Assembly: GCA_030144725.1 (NCBI GenBank)
Contig: JASKMD010000026.1
Location: 15,319,814-15,383,813, forward strand
Direction of reading: 5' to 3'
DNA length: 64,000 bases
From: Haematococcus lacustris
Taxonomy: Eukaryota; Chlorophyta; Chlorophyceae; Chlamydomonadales; Haematococcaceae
Below, piece after piece: positions 1 through 36,747 of this stretch (within the stretch, counting starts at the first letter, position 1; every line of letters starts with the position of its first letter). Made by a program: the position numbers and the translations under genes. The notes beneath the pieces are model-generated. The model was given only the letters and a program-made list of their open reading frames with translations. It was not told the DNA's origin and made no database searches.

Positions 1-579
1 GTGGACTCTGGACATGCCTGGACTCTGGTCTTGCCTGACCCCTGGCGGAGCCTGACCCCTGGCATGCAAAGCACCTCATCACACGCTGCACCAGCAGCCC
101 ACTCACTGGTGTAGGTGCAGCTGCCCAACTGCCTCTCTTAGTGTGACCCATTGAGCTGTCCCACACAGCTGGTGGGTTCCGTCACTGTAGTGGCTGGCAT
201 GTACACCACTTCATTCCACGCTGCACCTACAGCTTACTCACTACAAGAGACAGTCAAACTCGTGCTGGAACACACGCCCCTGAGACCCATTGCTCCTGGC
301 TGGCAGTGAAACTCCCAGCAACGAGAAACCTGCTGGCTCATGCTAAGCCATGCAGGCCACCCATCCAGGCCACCCATGCAGGCCACCCATGTAAGCAGCA
401 GGTGTCAAGGTAGCCCTAAGCAGTTGAGGGTCAACACCCAGGGCCAGCAGCGCCCCTCAGCAGCCTCCACTCTCCCTCCAGAGGCCGCATGACTGCCACC
501 ACTGTGGCTTGAAAAGGGGTCCACCCGCCGTGCTCGTCATGCCACCTGCCCACCTTGCTGACTCCCCTGGGCCTCCCAG
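1..579 (+). other. Intron sequence upstream of the first visible dynein exon
   Basis: No coding exon is recognised here. The stretch ends in a pyrimidine-rich acceptor (cag at 577-579) that opens the first dynein exon, so it is most simply the 3' part of a dynein intron. It holds a short tandem repeat near 354-392 (about 13 bp unit, aggccacccatgc-like). The preceding exon, which should end in the AAA2 SRCGM motif, is not visible. Confidence 0.6.
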
Positions 580-25696
<25,117 letters not shown>

Positions 25697-25718
<22 letters not shown>

Positions 25719-25888
25719 GAGAGTGACACACCCTTGACTACTTAAGCAAGCCGCGATGGTGCTTTGACGTATGCTAGGGACACATGTGTAAACGGCGCGC
25801 AGCTTCGCATGCAGCACTTAACAAGGGAGTTTCACTCAGCCAGTTTAGTAATAGACAGACCAAACTTTATGTTTCCTTTGAAAGGGCG
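25697..25888 (+). repeat. Dynein 3' end and 3' UTR, first copy of a direct repeat
   Basis: This segment spans the last codons of the dynein gene and about 170 bp downstream. A diverged copy lies at about 26736-26925 in the same orientation. Shared blocks include ttgtgcagtct, aagcaagccgcga, gtgctttgacgtatgctagg and cactcagccag. Confidence 0.85.
25787..25791 (+). terminator. Candidate poly(A) signal of the dynein gene
   Basis: TGTAA, the usual green-algal polyadenylation motif, lies 69 bp after the stop codon. The distance and motif fit, but cleavage cannot be seen from sequence. Confidence 0.45.
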
Positions 25889-26735
25889 CGTTTCCAATGC
25901 ACGGAGAAAAGAGATAAGAGATCGCCCATGTGCATGAATTCAAACGCGTTTCCAATGGACGGAGAAAAGAGATAAGAGATGCATGGAAGTCCACTTTCCA
26001 GCCGCCGCCTACGCCTTCATTGATCTACACACGAGCTGCCCAGCAACATGGATAGCAGTAGCAGCAGCGGTTACAGCGGCAGCAGTAGAGCATGACCCGG
26101 TTTGTTAAACAAGTTTAACAAGTAAAACAAATGTTTAACACGACCGCCAGGTCTCGCTCCGCAGTCGCGATGGAAGGCGAAGCAACCGCGACCCCAATTT
26201 TCGAACCAATGCACACACGCAGCCTTCCCGCGAACCAAAGCTACACGCAGAGCTACAGTGCTCGGCTGGTGTTTCACTATGATGTAAATGTGCTTGGAGC
26301 AGGCCATGGCTGGTCGGCTGTAGCTTTGGGGGTTGGCTGTAGTTCTGGGGGCGATCTTTTCATATGGTATGGGAACAAGGCCCGTTAGCTGGGATGGTGG
26401 CAGGTATGATGTGCACAAAGTGCACAAAGTGCGCCGTGCAAGTCAGTCGTGCAAGTCAGTCGTGCAGTTGTGCAAGTCAGGCTGCGGGGCTTGTTCCCAG
26501 GCTAACTAGTCAAGCACTCTCCGCATTAGCGGGACTAGCTAAGTATGCTCCGGGGGGCTGCAACTCTCTATGGCACTGCTCCGCTTTGAAATTGCGGTGC
26601 TCGTCAAACAGCTGATGCGCCCTCAGCTTATGCGCCCTCAGCAATAATACGGACAAGGACCATCTCCTGGGCATCTGTCCTCTTCATCAGCTCCTGCGGC
26701 TTAGGTGGCGACGCAGAAGCGGCAACGGGACATTG

Positions 26736-26925
26736 TTGTGCAGTCTCTCGGCCCTTGACTGCTTGAAGCAAGCCGCGACAGTGCTTTGACGTATGCTAGG
26801 GACATATATCCTTACGGCACCCAGCTTGCATGCAGCATCTAACAATGGGCTTCACTCAGCCAGCTTAGTGATAGACAGACCACACTTCTTGTTTCCTTGA
26901 AAGTGCATGGACACATACTTGCACA
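26736..26925 (+). repeat. Diverged second copy of the dynein 3' end
   Basis: Direct repeat of 25697-25888 with scattered substitutions. The tgtgtaa poly(A)-like motif of copy 1 is changed here (catatatcc). Confidence 0.8.
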
Positions 26926-27148
26926 GAAACAACATTATTCCCTTGACGCTGATGACGTATCTTCGCAATGATACTTGTAAACAGTGCAACTACTACAGTA
27001 CTGCACAACACATTTCTTCACGCCCGGCCAACTCAACAGCGTACAACCCCGTTGAAAGCGTAAGATGGTGAACAGCATTACCGGGTAATGCTGACCCACG
27101 CACGCTCGTGAACAACACCTCGCAACGTCTGTGCGATAGGCTGGCCAG

Positions 27149-30100
27149 CTAGGCAGTGGCAGGCTTGAAAGCCAACAGGCAGCCCTCCGTTGCACTCTCG
27201 TAAATAGCCTTCACCTCTGGCAGGCTGGCGATGCGGGTGTGGAAAGCAGTTACGGCGGGGAAGGCTTTGTACAAATCCTTGGGCACCCCTGCACCCAGGT
27301 AAACAACCCACCAGGTCATAACACAGCAGCACAGCCTCCGCAACGCCCTGCCAGCCATACCAAGCTGGTAGTTTACCGATGTGAAAGCGCGCCAGCAACC
27401 ACAACAGCATCGCCTTGTCCACCACCCTTGCTTTCAACCCCATGCATGGCATAGGCTATTTAGCGACAAGACGGCCCAGCTACACTGCACCCACCTTCAT
27501 AGAAGCCACAGCTGAACCAGCTCAAGGTTGAAAACACCGCAATGTCAGCGTAGGTCAGTTTGGGGCCCACAACGAATTCCTCTGGGCCAACCTTGGACTG
27601 CGTCACAGGTGGACAGTGAGCAAGCCTGGGCATGGTGTGTGTATGTGTGTATGAACACTCCAGCTGGGTCGTCACACCCCTCACTGGCAGGCAAGCGCTC
27701 ACATGGTGCAGCAATGCAGACAGGCAGTTGTCATGAGCCAAATGACTGTCGTTGAGCAGAAACAGGGAAATGATAACACCGACCCTGGTAGTGGGGATAT
27801 GTGCTGGCTGCCACTGACCTGGCCGGACCTGCGGCCCCTGTCTACTGTTCTCACTTGGGGAAGCTTAGTTTATCCAACAAAGTGACAATCAACAAAGTCG
27901 ATCAACAATCAAGCGACAGCTCACATCGCGTGATGGCTAAGAAGAAGCGGAAGGGCCCCGACAAGCAAAAGAAGGGCTCGGCAAAGGAACTGAAAGGTGC
28001 ATGTCACTAGCTGACTGTGAGCTACACGCCGTGTGATAGTGATCCATAGGTGTCCATGGAGCGCCATGGGCGTGCCAAGCAGCTGGTGGTGTTCTTTGGC
28101 GCAGCTGGCATTGGTACTGGGGGAGGTTGGGGTGCGGATGCGGTGTTGCGTTCCTGCTGCAAGGTGGTGTGCAGGCCCAGGGGCTCAGACCAGCTGCGGG
28201 GCAGGGTGGTGCTAGTGGATAAGCACCGCATCAGTTGGGTCAGCTCAGCAGTGAATGGCCAGCAGCCATGTGAGGAGGAGCTGGACCATGAGCAACACAC
28301 CAGGCGTGCAGACTGGAAGCCCCCAGCAGGGCAGGTGGAACACCACCTGCTATGCCCAGCCTAGAGCCAGCAGCGTGACCTGCCAGTGCGGGGCCTGATG
28401 TGGTGCCCGGTAGTGGCCCCCCGCAAGCCCCCACAGGCCCCATGCAGCAGCCAGGAGGCCACACAGCCAGCAGCCTCAGAGCCAGGGCCCAGCACTCCCC
28501 GTCAGTCAAGCGGAGCAAGCACACCAAGGCTGAGCCAGAGGCAGCTGAGCCTACCCAGCCCACCAAGGCTGCCAAGGCAAAGCCAGCACCACAGCCAGGC
28601 GGGTGGCTGGACAGGGACTGCAACGCAGCATTGAACATGCAGCGCATTGGGGAGAGCAGGTGGCGCTCTCTGGAGCTGTGTTGGTGGCCAGAGCAGGGGA
28701 AGCTGCCAGCCAAGGGCAAGGAGTACCCTGAGCATGGGTACAAGCGGCTGCGAGACAAGCCACCCAAGGCCCAGGAGCAGCTGCAGCCTGTTGCAGCACA
28801 GCAGTGTGTGCCCCCCCATGTGTGCTGTCATCAGCTTACAATCAGCGCATGTTTTTGGTGCCAACTCTACATGATAGCCCTCGTGGTCAGGCAACAATGT
28901 AGGTGGCAGGCACTCATGCACCATGTCCATGTGCATTGGGTATACTCCACACAGCCATTAACACCATTTGAATCGGGCCACTAGTGGTCCCTAGTATTCC
29001 CCCAAGTGGCTGCTAGTGGCCACAACTGGTCCGGCTCAAATGGAGGCCCTAGTGAGGGACAAGGGGGCTGGTCTTGGTGACGGTGTGCACCCCAGCAGGC
29101 ACCTTGCCTAATTGCCGTGAAGAAGGAAGGGAGGCGTCAAGCTTTTGAGCAAGCTTTTGAGAGGCAACTGAGAGGCATTGAGAGGCATTGAGAGGCAAGC
29201 TAGCTTGGCCGGCATTGCTCCCTGCTGACTGTGCAATCACAGTCACTCATCACCTACCAACAGCTCGTTCAGTTTGGCGATCTTGGGGTTCAGGTCGCTC
29301 TCAACAATGGCCTTACGGGCGGCTGGCCTATCTTGTGGGTCCTTGCTGGCCACACTGTGCAGGCCAGGCAGCAGACAGGGCAGCAGCACCTCGCTTGATC
29401 AGCAGGCTACTAGCCAGGCACATAAAGAGTCTGGACAGCAGTGGTGGACAGGTGGCAAACAGGAACGGTGAGCTGCTGGCAAATTGAAATAGGGCATGAG
29501 TGTGATAAGGGTAAGTAGGGTAAGGGAGCAACTTGAGAGAGAAAAGGGGGAGGAGGAGGAGGAACCGGGAGCTCACCTGGAGAAGACAGTGTACCACTCC
29601 CCAAGAAATGCAACCAATTCGTCAACCTTGGCTGCCTGCCACCTGCGTGGGTAACAACAGCACAACAGCCAAGGCAAGTAGTGTGCAGCTAGGCAGGCAG
29701 GCAAGCAGGCAGGCAGGGAAGCATCAGGCAGGCAGGCTGGCAGGCATCAGGGAGGCAAGAGGGTAGGTAGCCTCCTTCTCATTTCAAGCAAAGGTGATAG
29801 CCGCGCAGGGCACAGGACTATGCTTGGTTGTTGAGCTGTTGACGACTGGCCTGTCACCTGCGGGACTTACGGGTCATCTGGGTAGAGGCCTGCCAGCTTG
29901 GCAGCGTACAGCTCGATTGCCGCCGACTGGGCCAGCTGCTTGCCATCGACCTACTGGGTCAGCCAGAGTCACGCATGAGGCAACGCAGACCCGTCTTCAG
30001 CATCAGGCAGGTAAGCATAGAGCTCGCCGTACCTCCAGCACGGGCAGTTGCCCAAAAGGAGTGGAGGGCTTCATTGAAGGCCATTGGTCAAATGGCACAC

Positions 30101-30289
30101 GGCAGTCTTCGAACGGGATCTTGCCGAGGGTGAACAGCAGGCGGGTGGTCTCGCCACGGCCTGGCTGCGAAGCAACACACGGGCAAGACGGGAAGGATGT
30201 TCTCGCTGGGCAAGTTTTGCCAAGCGTGGCACGCGCATGTCAGACGCCCAGCGCACCAGCTCAAAGTAGATTAGTTTGATGTTGGGCAT
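27149..30289 (-). CDS. Sigma-like glutathione S-transferase
   Basis: Probable cytosolic enzyme that conjugates glutathione to electrophiles or isomerises/reduces lipid-derived substrates. The seven exons on the minus strand are 30289-30257, 30164-30033, 29950-29871, 29642-29577, 29354-29258, 27597-27495 and 27288-27149. They total 651 nt (216 residues), and all phases join. The N-terminal thioredoxin-like domain begins MPNIKLIYFEL with a catalytic-type Tyr at residue 8. It continues PGRGETTRLLF, PFGQLPVLE (the cis-Pro glutathione site) and VDGKQLAQSAAIELY (the SNAIL/TRY-like glutathione contact). The helical C-terminal domain contains GPKLTYADIAVF, the N-capping motif. Length is normal for the class. 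Intron 5 (27598-29257) is enlarged by a Fanzor-like element on the opposite strand. Substrate is unknown. Confidence 0.93.
27822..29035 (+). mobile_element. Degenerate Fanzor-type element with imperfect terminal repeats
   Basis: The ends gccggacc (27822) and ggtccggc (29028-29035) are inverted copies. Similarity continues inward imperfectly for about 40 bp (tgcggcccct against tgtggccact, then cacttgggg on both). The interior carries the pseudogene at 27933-28984. The element lies wholly within GST intron 5 on the opposite strand. No clear target-site duplication is visible, so the borders are tentative. Confidence 0.5.
27933..28984 (+). pseudogene. TnpB/Fanzor-like nuclease relic (copy 1)
   Basis: The coding remnant starts with a Lys-rich peptide at 27933 (MAKKKRKGPDKQKKG), followed after a probable intron by a segment at 28050-28364 (QLVVFFGAAGIGTGGGWG ... 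VVLVDKHRISWVSSAVNG). It continues with RGLMWCPVVAP and the RuvC-III-type motif WLDRDCNAALNMQRIGES near 28605. Known eukaryotic Fanzors and prokaryotic TnpB end in this DRDxNAAxN motif. Breaks: an in-frame TAG at 28362-28364 between CPA and SQQRD, and a frameshift near 28500. The stretch that should hold the RuvC-I Asp is missing. After the motif comes a tail (GKEY..HGYKRLRDKPPKAQ) shared with the copy at 46.6 kb. The family call comes from motif recognition only. Confidence 0.6.
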
Positions 30290-30867
30290 TGACGCACGAT
30301 CAGTGACTTTCGGATAGTTCCGGAGAATACTTCTGACGTTTAAGTTCTGCGACGCTGCACTACCGCGATGCTGAGTACGAGCGTTTGCGACGAGGCTGGC
30401 ATTTGTAGTTCAAGCGCGGGGCAACGTTTCCCTGCTGTGACCGGGAGTGATCCCAGATCGCCGCCGCAATGTGTAAAGTTCCATTGGTGCTTATTATAGA
30501 ACAAAACAGCTGTTCTCTTGTCGCTACAGCCTAGCGGCCCACTCGCAGCTAATGCCAATGCGAGAGCAGGCACCGCAAGGATCTGTGTTACGTGCATCGT
30601 TTCGATCCACTGTTTGACCGCCAGGTGTCTGTTTTCTGTTAGTTGGGGATGCCCAACCTGCGGTGCTCACACCCCACTTTTTGTATGTCCGTCTTGTCAG
30701 CGCCAATGGCCCTCGCAAAGCAACCATCAGGGTCCACTGTTGATGAGCTGCATGGTCGAGCTGCAAATACCAAAGAACACATCGCTGCGGATGTGTGCTG
30801 CTACGCCGAACGGTAGGCTGCATGCAGACTGGGCGTGTGCACGGGAACGGGGCCATCGCGCGTGAAG
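30290..30867. other. Intergenic region between PRL1 stop and GST start
   Basis: 578 bp between two minus-strand genes. It must contain the GST promoter and the PRL1 3' UTR. No conserved core element or coding exon is recognised. Confidence 0.6.
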
Positions 30868-33800
30868 CTAAAAGCGGCGAATGTCCTTCGGCGGTTTGTA
30901 GGGCAGGCCGGGATGCGAGGCGGGCGTCGCGTCAGCGTCCTCCTTCCACATCTTGACCGTCTTGTCTGCCTCGCAAGTGATGAGCCGCGAACCTGCGACG
31001 CTCACGGCACCGTCACGGGCAATCGAAGCGCATGAGGGAACTCTAGGCAACCGCTAGCGCATGGCGTGGCGGAGCTCTGGCAACAAGCCACCAGCTCCGC
31101 GCTCCACTGTCAGCACTGTTGCAGCTCGCTTGGGAGGCCCCATGCCACACATTGCAAGTAGGCTATGGTGTATGCGTGCGATACTGCCCCTGTGTCATCC
31201 AGCCCATTGGATTCTGTACGCAGCAGTGATGGATTGTGCATTATTATAGGTAATGGTTTTTTGTTCAGTGGTAATGTACTGTGCATGGTGACATGTTTGG
31301 CTGGGGTCTCGCCCTGCTCACCGCCACAGCCACTGGCCCACGCACCTGAGTGGTCAAAGGTGCAGGCGTAAATGCCCTTCTCAGCCTCGAGGGACCCTGG
31401 CTGTACCAGGCTCTCCTCCTGCTGGAAGCAGTGCCCGCTGGTCCAGTCCCACCACCACAGCCCGCCGGAGTCAGCGCCTGCATGAAGAACCGGACAGGGC
31501 AGGGGTCGAGGTGAGTGGGCTGGGAATGAGTGAGGCAGATGTGAGATAGTTGGTAGAGCCGCTGGGCGGCACCTTGGGCTTGTCATGTCTGCAACCAGGC
31601 TGAGGGAGGAGTGGAGAGAGGGAGGGAGGAGCTTCCGCGTGGGGCACGGCCTGCTCCTGCCACCCATCCTAGGAGCAAAGGACCCCCCTAAACCCACATT
31701 CCCAACCCCTGCCCTGAGTCTGTAGCTGCTTTGGGCAATACTGTGTGAGCTGAGGTCGTCCTTGACAACAGCCATCTGGAGTGCAGGGGTGAAGGGAGTA
31801 GCAAAAGGGGAGCAGCAAGGGGGCACACAGACGCTCCCCACTCATCTCCACAGCTGGTCATCCGGTGAAACAGCCACAGCTGTTCCAGTGAACCCCTGCC
31901 CTAGTAACCCCCGAGTACCCTTCCTCAACCCCTGCCTTAGTACCCACAGGACCTGACCTGTGACCATGACGTTTTCGTGGTTGATGGCCATGGTGTTGAC
32001 GATTGACTTTTGCTGTGTCAGGGTATTATGCAGGAAGTCGCCATTGGGCAGCGCGAACTTTTTGATGTTGTCCGCGCTCGCGCTCGCGAACGCGTGCTCT
32101 TCGGGGTGCGCTGCCATGGCCCTCACGCTCTTCTTGTGGAAGGTGAGGGTGCTGAAGGCCTTGGCGCTGCGCAGGTCCCACAGCTTGATGGTGGAGTCGT
32201 GGGAGCCGGTGATGACCTGGCGCCATACAACAACATTGGCAGCAATGTCCAAATTTCACTTCGAAAGTACCAAAACACTTGCGGGACTAAGGATTTGCCA
32301 GACAGGCCCAGTGCAACACACAAAGACACAAAGAAAGTATATCTTAGTGTAACAAGGAGGTGTGTGGGGGAGTGCGTGCCAAGAGGGAGGTGTGTAGAGC
32401 GTGAGGAGGGCGGGGAGACGGCACGAACCTGAAGCCGACCTGCTCGCCTGCCTGCCCACCAGCCCACCCACTTGCCTGCCTTTTCACTTGGCTGCCTACC
32501 ACCCCACCTGCCTACCTGAGCCGCTCACCTGGGGGTCAGTGGGTTGGGCCAGGATGGAGCACACAGTCTGCTCGTGGCCACTGAGGCAGTGCACCTGCAC
32601 CTTAGTGCGCACGTCCCACACGCGACACACACTGTCCCGACCTCCCGTCATCAGCACGTCCAGTTTGGGGTGCAGCGCAATGGAGTACACGCCGGACAGG
32701 TGGCCATGGTAGCTGCGGATCACCTGTGACGAAGAGGGGAAGGGGGCAGGGGAAGTTGGGGGTAATGCTTCAGGGTCAGGGTCAGGGTCAGGGTCAGGGT
32801 CAGGGTCAGGGTCAGGGTCAGGGTCAGGGTCAGGGTCAGGGTCAGGGTCAGGGTCAGGGTCAGGGTCAGGGTCAGGGTCAGGGTCAGGGTCAGGGCCAAG
32901 GTTAGGGTAACAGTCATGGTCAGGGGCAAGGTCAGGGCCAAGGTTAGGGTTACGATCACGGTCAGGGGCAAGGTCAGGGCCAATAATGAGTGGAGAAGTC
33001 GGGCTTGTCCATCCAGCTGTACCCGCTCCTTGAGACTCAGGCAGCCTGGCGACCCTGACCCCCTGCTCCTGACCTGGCCCCTGGCTGGTGCCCTCTCTCA
33101 CTTTGTTCTGCTCCAGGTCCCAGCACTTGACTGTCTTGTCTAGGCCACAGCTGAAGAGGTAGGGGTGGCGGTCGCTGATGACCAGGCCGGTGACCTGGGC
33201 AGGGCAAGGCAAGGGGGCAGGGGTGATGCCATGTTCTAAGGGCAGGTGCGGGTGCAGGGGCAGGGGCAGGGGCAGGGGCAGGGGCAGGGGCAGGGGCAGG
33301 GGCAGGGGCAGGGGCAGGGGCAGGGGCAGGGGCAGGGGCAGGGGCAGGGGCAGGTGCAGGTGCAGGTGCAGGTGCAGGTGCAGGTGCAGGTGCAGGTGCA
33401 GGTGCAGGTGCAGGTGCAGGTGCAGGTGCAGGTGCAGGTGCAGGTGCAGGTGCAGGTGCAGGTGCAGGTGCAGGTGCAGGTGCAGGTGCAGGTGCAGGTG
33501 CAGGTGCAGGTGCAGGTGCAGGTGCAGGTGCAGGTGCAGGTGCAGGTGCAGGTGCAGGTGCAGGTGCAGGTGCAGGTGCAGGGGCAGGTGCAGGTGCAGG
33601 TGCAGGTGCAGGTGCAGGTGCAGGTGCAGGTGCAGGGGCAGGGGCAGGGGCAGGGGCAGGGGCAGGGGCAGGGGCAGGGGCAGGGGCAGGGGCAGGGGCA
33701 GGGGCAGGGGCAGGGGCAGGGGCAGGGGCAGGGGCAGGGGCAGGGGCAGGGGCAGGGGCAGGGGCAGGGGCAGGGGCAGGGGCAGGGGCAGGGGCAGGGG

Positions 33801-36747
33801 CAGGGGCAGGGGCAGGGGTATGAGCAGGGGCAGGGGGGTTGGGGTAGTCCCATCACATGTAGTTCTTGCAGCAGTGGCGAGTGCCACCATCACATGCAAG
33901 TAGGGGCAAGGCAGCAGGGGCAAGGCAGCAGGGCGTGCTGGCTGCAGGTTTGGCCCAAAGCAGGGCGGGGGGAGGTTGCCTGCCCTACCTGCCGCCCCTG
34001 CGCCCCAACCCACCTGCTCTATGTGCCCCGTCAGGGTGAGCTTCAGCTGGCCAGAGGCCATGTCCCAGATCTTGATGGTGCGGTCAGCAGAGCCAGTAAC
34101 AAACCACTGGTTGCCGGGGTCCACTGCCACGCTGCGCACCCAGCCCAGGTGGCCTGATAGCACACGGTACCTGCGCAGGGGGAGGGGCGGGGCGGGGCGG
34201 AGGGGCCGGGTGTGGGAGGAGGTGGGGGGGGTGGCGAGGCATATGGTAGGGGGAGGGAGAACGGTGGAGATAGGGAGATGGTGGCAGCGCAGCAGGTGGG
34301 AACGGGGTGTGGGGTGGCTGCACAGAGTTCAGGTTTGAGTCTAGGGTTTTAAACAAAGGGGAGTGGAGGGAAAGGATGGCAGCAGGATGGAGGAGGTGCA
34401 GCTTAGCCATGGAAGGCATGACAGCGTTCTCATAACAGCTGTAGGTGGGCAGATGGGCGAGCAGGCGGAGTTGAGGTTGGCACCCACATGCGCCAAGGGG
34501 CATGCCACACTGGCTTGGGCCACTTTGATGCCAGGCGGCGACTGACTGCTGCGCTGCCGTGACCCTTGTCCTGGATGACGCGCATGATCTCCTTGCTGGC
34601 CGCCTTGGCTGCCGGCTCCTGCCCGAACACCACCAGGGCTGCAGCAGGCAGGGGAGGCAGGCGCAGTGGGGCTGGGTGAGGGGGAAGGCAGGTCAGGTCA
34701 GGCATGTGGGGCAAACCAATGGCTGACATCAAATGCGATGTCCTGACCTTGCATCAGTGATGCATGCGGCAGCCAGCCATTGACACCCGGTGCGGGATGA
34801 TTGTGCCAGTATCGGGAAAAGGGCTGACATAGCGAGTCCATCAAGCCACAGGGGAGTTAGGGGCAGTGGTGAGCAGGCTCAGGCCAGCAGGGGGCGACCC
34901 CGGTCTAGGCAGCTGCCTGGCCAGTTTTGAAAGTAAGGCTGGGAGACTGTGTATCCCAGCCACTGGCTGTGTCCAGCCCTGACCATGCCCTGAGCCTCCT
35001 CTCACTGCCAGATGTTTCAGTGCGAGACCGTGTTGCCTGCTGATCCCAGCCCCTGGCTACAGCCTGTGTCAGCTACCCATCATTGGGCAGGCCTGTCCTT
35101 GACATCGCCTCACTGCCTGATGCTTCATCCTTCCCTTGCAGTGGTGCACACGGGGCTGGCCTAGACACCACACAAGCACCTGGCAGGGCTGCAGGCTGGG
35201 AGGCAGGCAGTGAGCTGGCACACCTCACCACCACCCCACACGGTCCATGCAGCAGCACAGCCTTGAGGGTGTGTGCAGATAATCGCGGCAGCAGCACACA
35301 CACCAGCCCAGCAGGCACCCACCAGAAGACGAGCTGGCTGATGAGCTGTTCGAGGCCTGGGGAGGTGCAGTGGGAATAGAGTCCAGCATCTTGGCCACGG
35401 CGCTGCGTGACTCGGGCCTGGGCCCAGCTGCTGCTGCTGCTGGCTCAGCACTCTTCCCAGCTGCACCTTCACCACCAACTGGAGGGCCTCGCCCGCTGCC
35501 TTCCGCTGCATGTGGGAGGAGCAGGCAGGCACGGTGTGGGCAGGCAGGGCTGGCAGCGCATGGTCCTTATCTAGGTGGGATAGGGAGAGAGGTGTGGGCT
35601 GGCTCAATGTTGGCAGCGGCATAAAGGGTAAGAACTGTTGCTACCATCACTCGCTGACACTGTCACACTGCTGCCACTGCTGCCAGTGCCACCAGTGCCG
35701 CCACTGTCACACTGTTGCCACTGCCGCCACTGCTGGCAGAGCTGGCAGTGCTGGACCTGCCCTGCTGTGGCCCAGATGCATGTAAGTCAGTGGGCAGGCA
35801 GGGCTGGCAGCGCATGGTGTGGGCAGGCAGGGCTGGCAGCGCATGGTGCTGATCTAGGTGGGATAGGGAGAGAGGTGTGGGCTGGCGGGATGTTGGCAGC
35901 GGCATATCCGGAAAGAACTGTTGCTACCATCACTTGCTGACGCTGTCACCACTGCTGCCACTGCTGCCAGTGCCACCAGTGCCGCCACTGTCACACTGTT
36001 GCCACTGCCGCCACTGCTGGCAGAGCTGGCAGTGCTGGACCTGCCCTGCTGTGGCCCAGATGCATGTAAGTCAGTGGGCAGGCAGGGCTGGCAGCGCATG
36101 GTGTGGGCAGGCAGGGCTGGCAGCGCATGGTGCTGATCTAGGTGGGATAGGGAGAGAGGTGTGGGCTGGCGGGATGTTGGCAGCGGCATATCCGGAAAGA
36201 ACTGTTGCTACCATCACTTGCTGACGCTGTCACCACTGCTGCCACTGCTGCCAGTGCCACCAGTGCCGCCACTGTCACACTGTTGCCACTGCTGCCACTG
36301 CCGCCACTGCTGGCAGTGCTGGGCCATGCAGATGCTTGTAAGTCAGGGGTCATGCCACCTAGTACATGTCCCTGTCAAATCAAGCTGCCCAGCTGCATTT
36401 CTGCGAAGCGGTGGCAAGGCCTGCTGCACCTTTGGCTTTGCTGGGTGCTGGAGCCTCCAAGTGCATCACGCTGCCATACTCATCATGTACTTTGCAAGCC
36501 AGCTTCAGACGCTGCCTGCAAGAGGTCAAGCAGCTCTGCTCAGCTTTCCTCCTGTCAGCTCCATAGCTGGAGACCAGTAAGCAAGCTGCAGTAAGCCTCA
36601 CCCTCCCTCGTCAAGAGGTATAGCTTGGCCATGGTTGCCCGCAAACAGGTCATGCGTTCGCTTGAGATGCAGTAGCGTCAACGCCTTGATCGTCTTGCCC
36701 TCCACGGGCACGGGGTCGACGGTCACTGTCGGCCCCTTTAGCGACAT
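30868..36747 (-). CDS. PRL1: PRL1/PLRG1 (Prp46) spliceosomal WD40 protein
   Basis: Nuclear WD40-repeat subunit of the NineTeen complex (Prp19/CDC5L), needed for spliceosome activation; in plants it is also a signalling regulator. Exons on the minus strand: 36747-36602, 36515-36430, 35505-35323, 34638-34488, 34170-34014, 33194-33102, 32723-32529, 32216-31958, 31477-31346 and 30992-30868. They total 1527 nt (508 residues), and all phases close. The start is supported by the family N-terminus ([20 protein letters not shown]). A Ser/Ala-rich linker leads to [20 protein letters not shown], then seven WD repeats ([41 protein letters not shown], ...) and the end [10 protein letters not shown]. Length matches human PLRG1 and plant PRL1. 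Introns 5 and 6 are stop-free and multiples of three. HOS1 lies 372 bp upstream on the same strand. Confidence 0.96.
32771..32896. repeat. CAGGGT hexanucleotide array (PRL1 intron 6)
   Basis: About 125 bp of perfect CAGGGT units on the plus strand (ACCCTG on the coding strand) followed by diverged units to about 32990. In the PRL1 frame it reads as Asp-Pro repeats without stops. Confidence 0.95.
33250..33820. repeat. CAGGGG/CAGGTG composite array (PRL1 intron 5)
   Basis: About 570 bp of hexanucleotide repeats in three blocks: GGGGCA, then GGTGCA (about 33355-33635), then GGGGCA again. In the PRL1 frame the coding strand reads Leu-Pro and Leu-His repeats without stops. Confidence 0.96.
35515..36345. 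repeat. 284 bp tandem repeat (PRL1 intron 2)
   Basis: Two nearly identical copies of a 284 bp unit begin near 35776 and 36060 (atgcatgtaagtcag), preceded by a diverged partial copy from about 35515. The third copy at the right end is shortened near 36345. The units include short ccactgctgccactg sub-repeats. No exon is found in them. Confidence 0.9.

Larger units (their letters stand above)
25719..27148. other. Convergent intergenic region between dynein and GST
   Basis: Both neighbouring genes end into this 1.4 kb. It contains the dynein 3' UTR repeat copies (25697-25888 and 26736-26925) and, between them, about 850 bp of unrelated, less GC-rich sequence. The latter holds a 36 bp direct repeat (gcgtttccaatg..., about 25888-25923 and 25945-25980) and short gtgcaagtcagtc repeats near 26435-26475. 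No coding gene is recognised. Confidence 0.7.

Noticed and set aside
27376..27430. Possible extra GST exon (ARVVDKAMLLWLLARFHI)
   Set aside because: The flanking exons at 27495 and 27288 already join in phase with a normal GST sequence; adding this segment breaks the family alignment.
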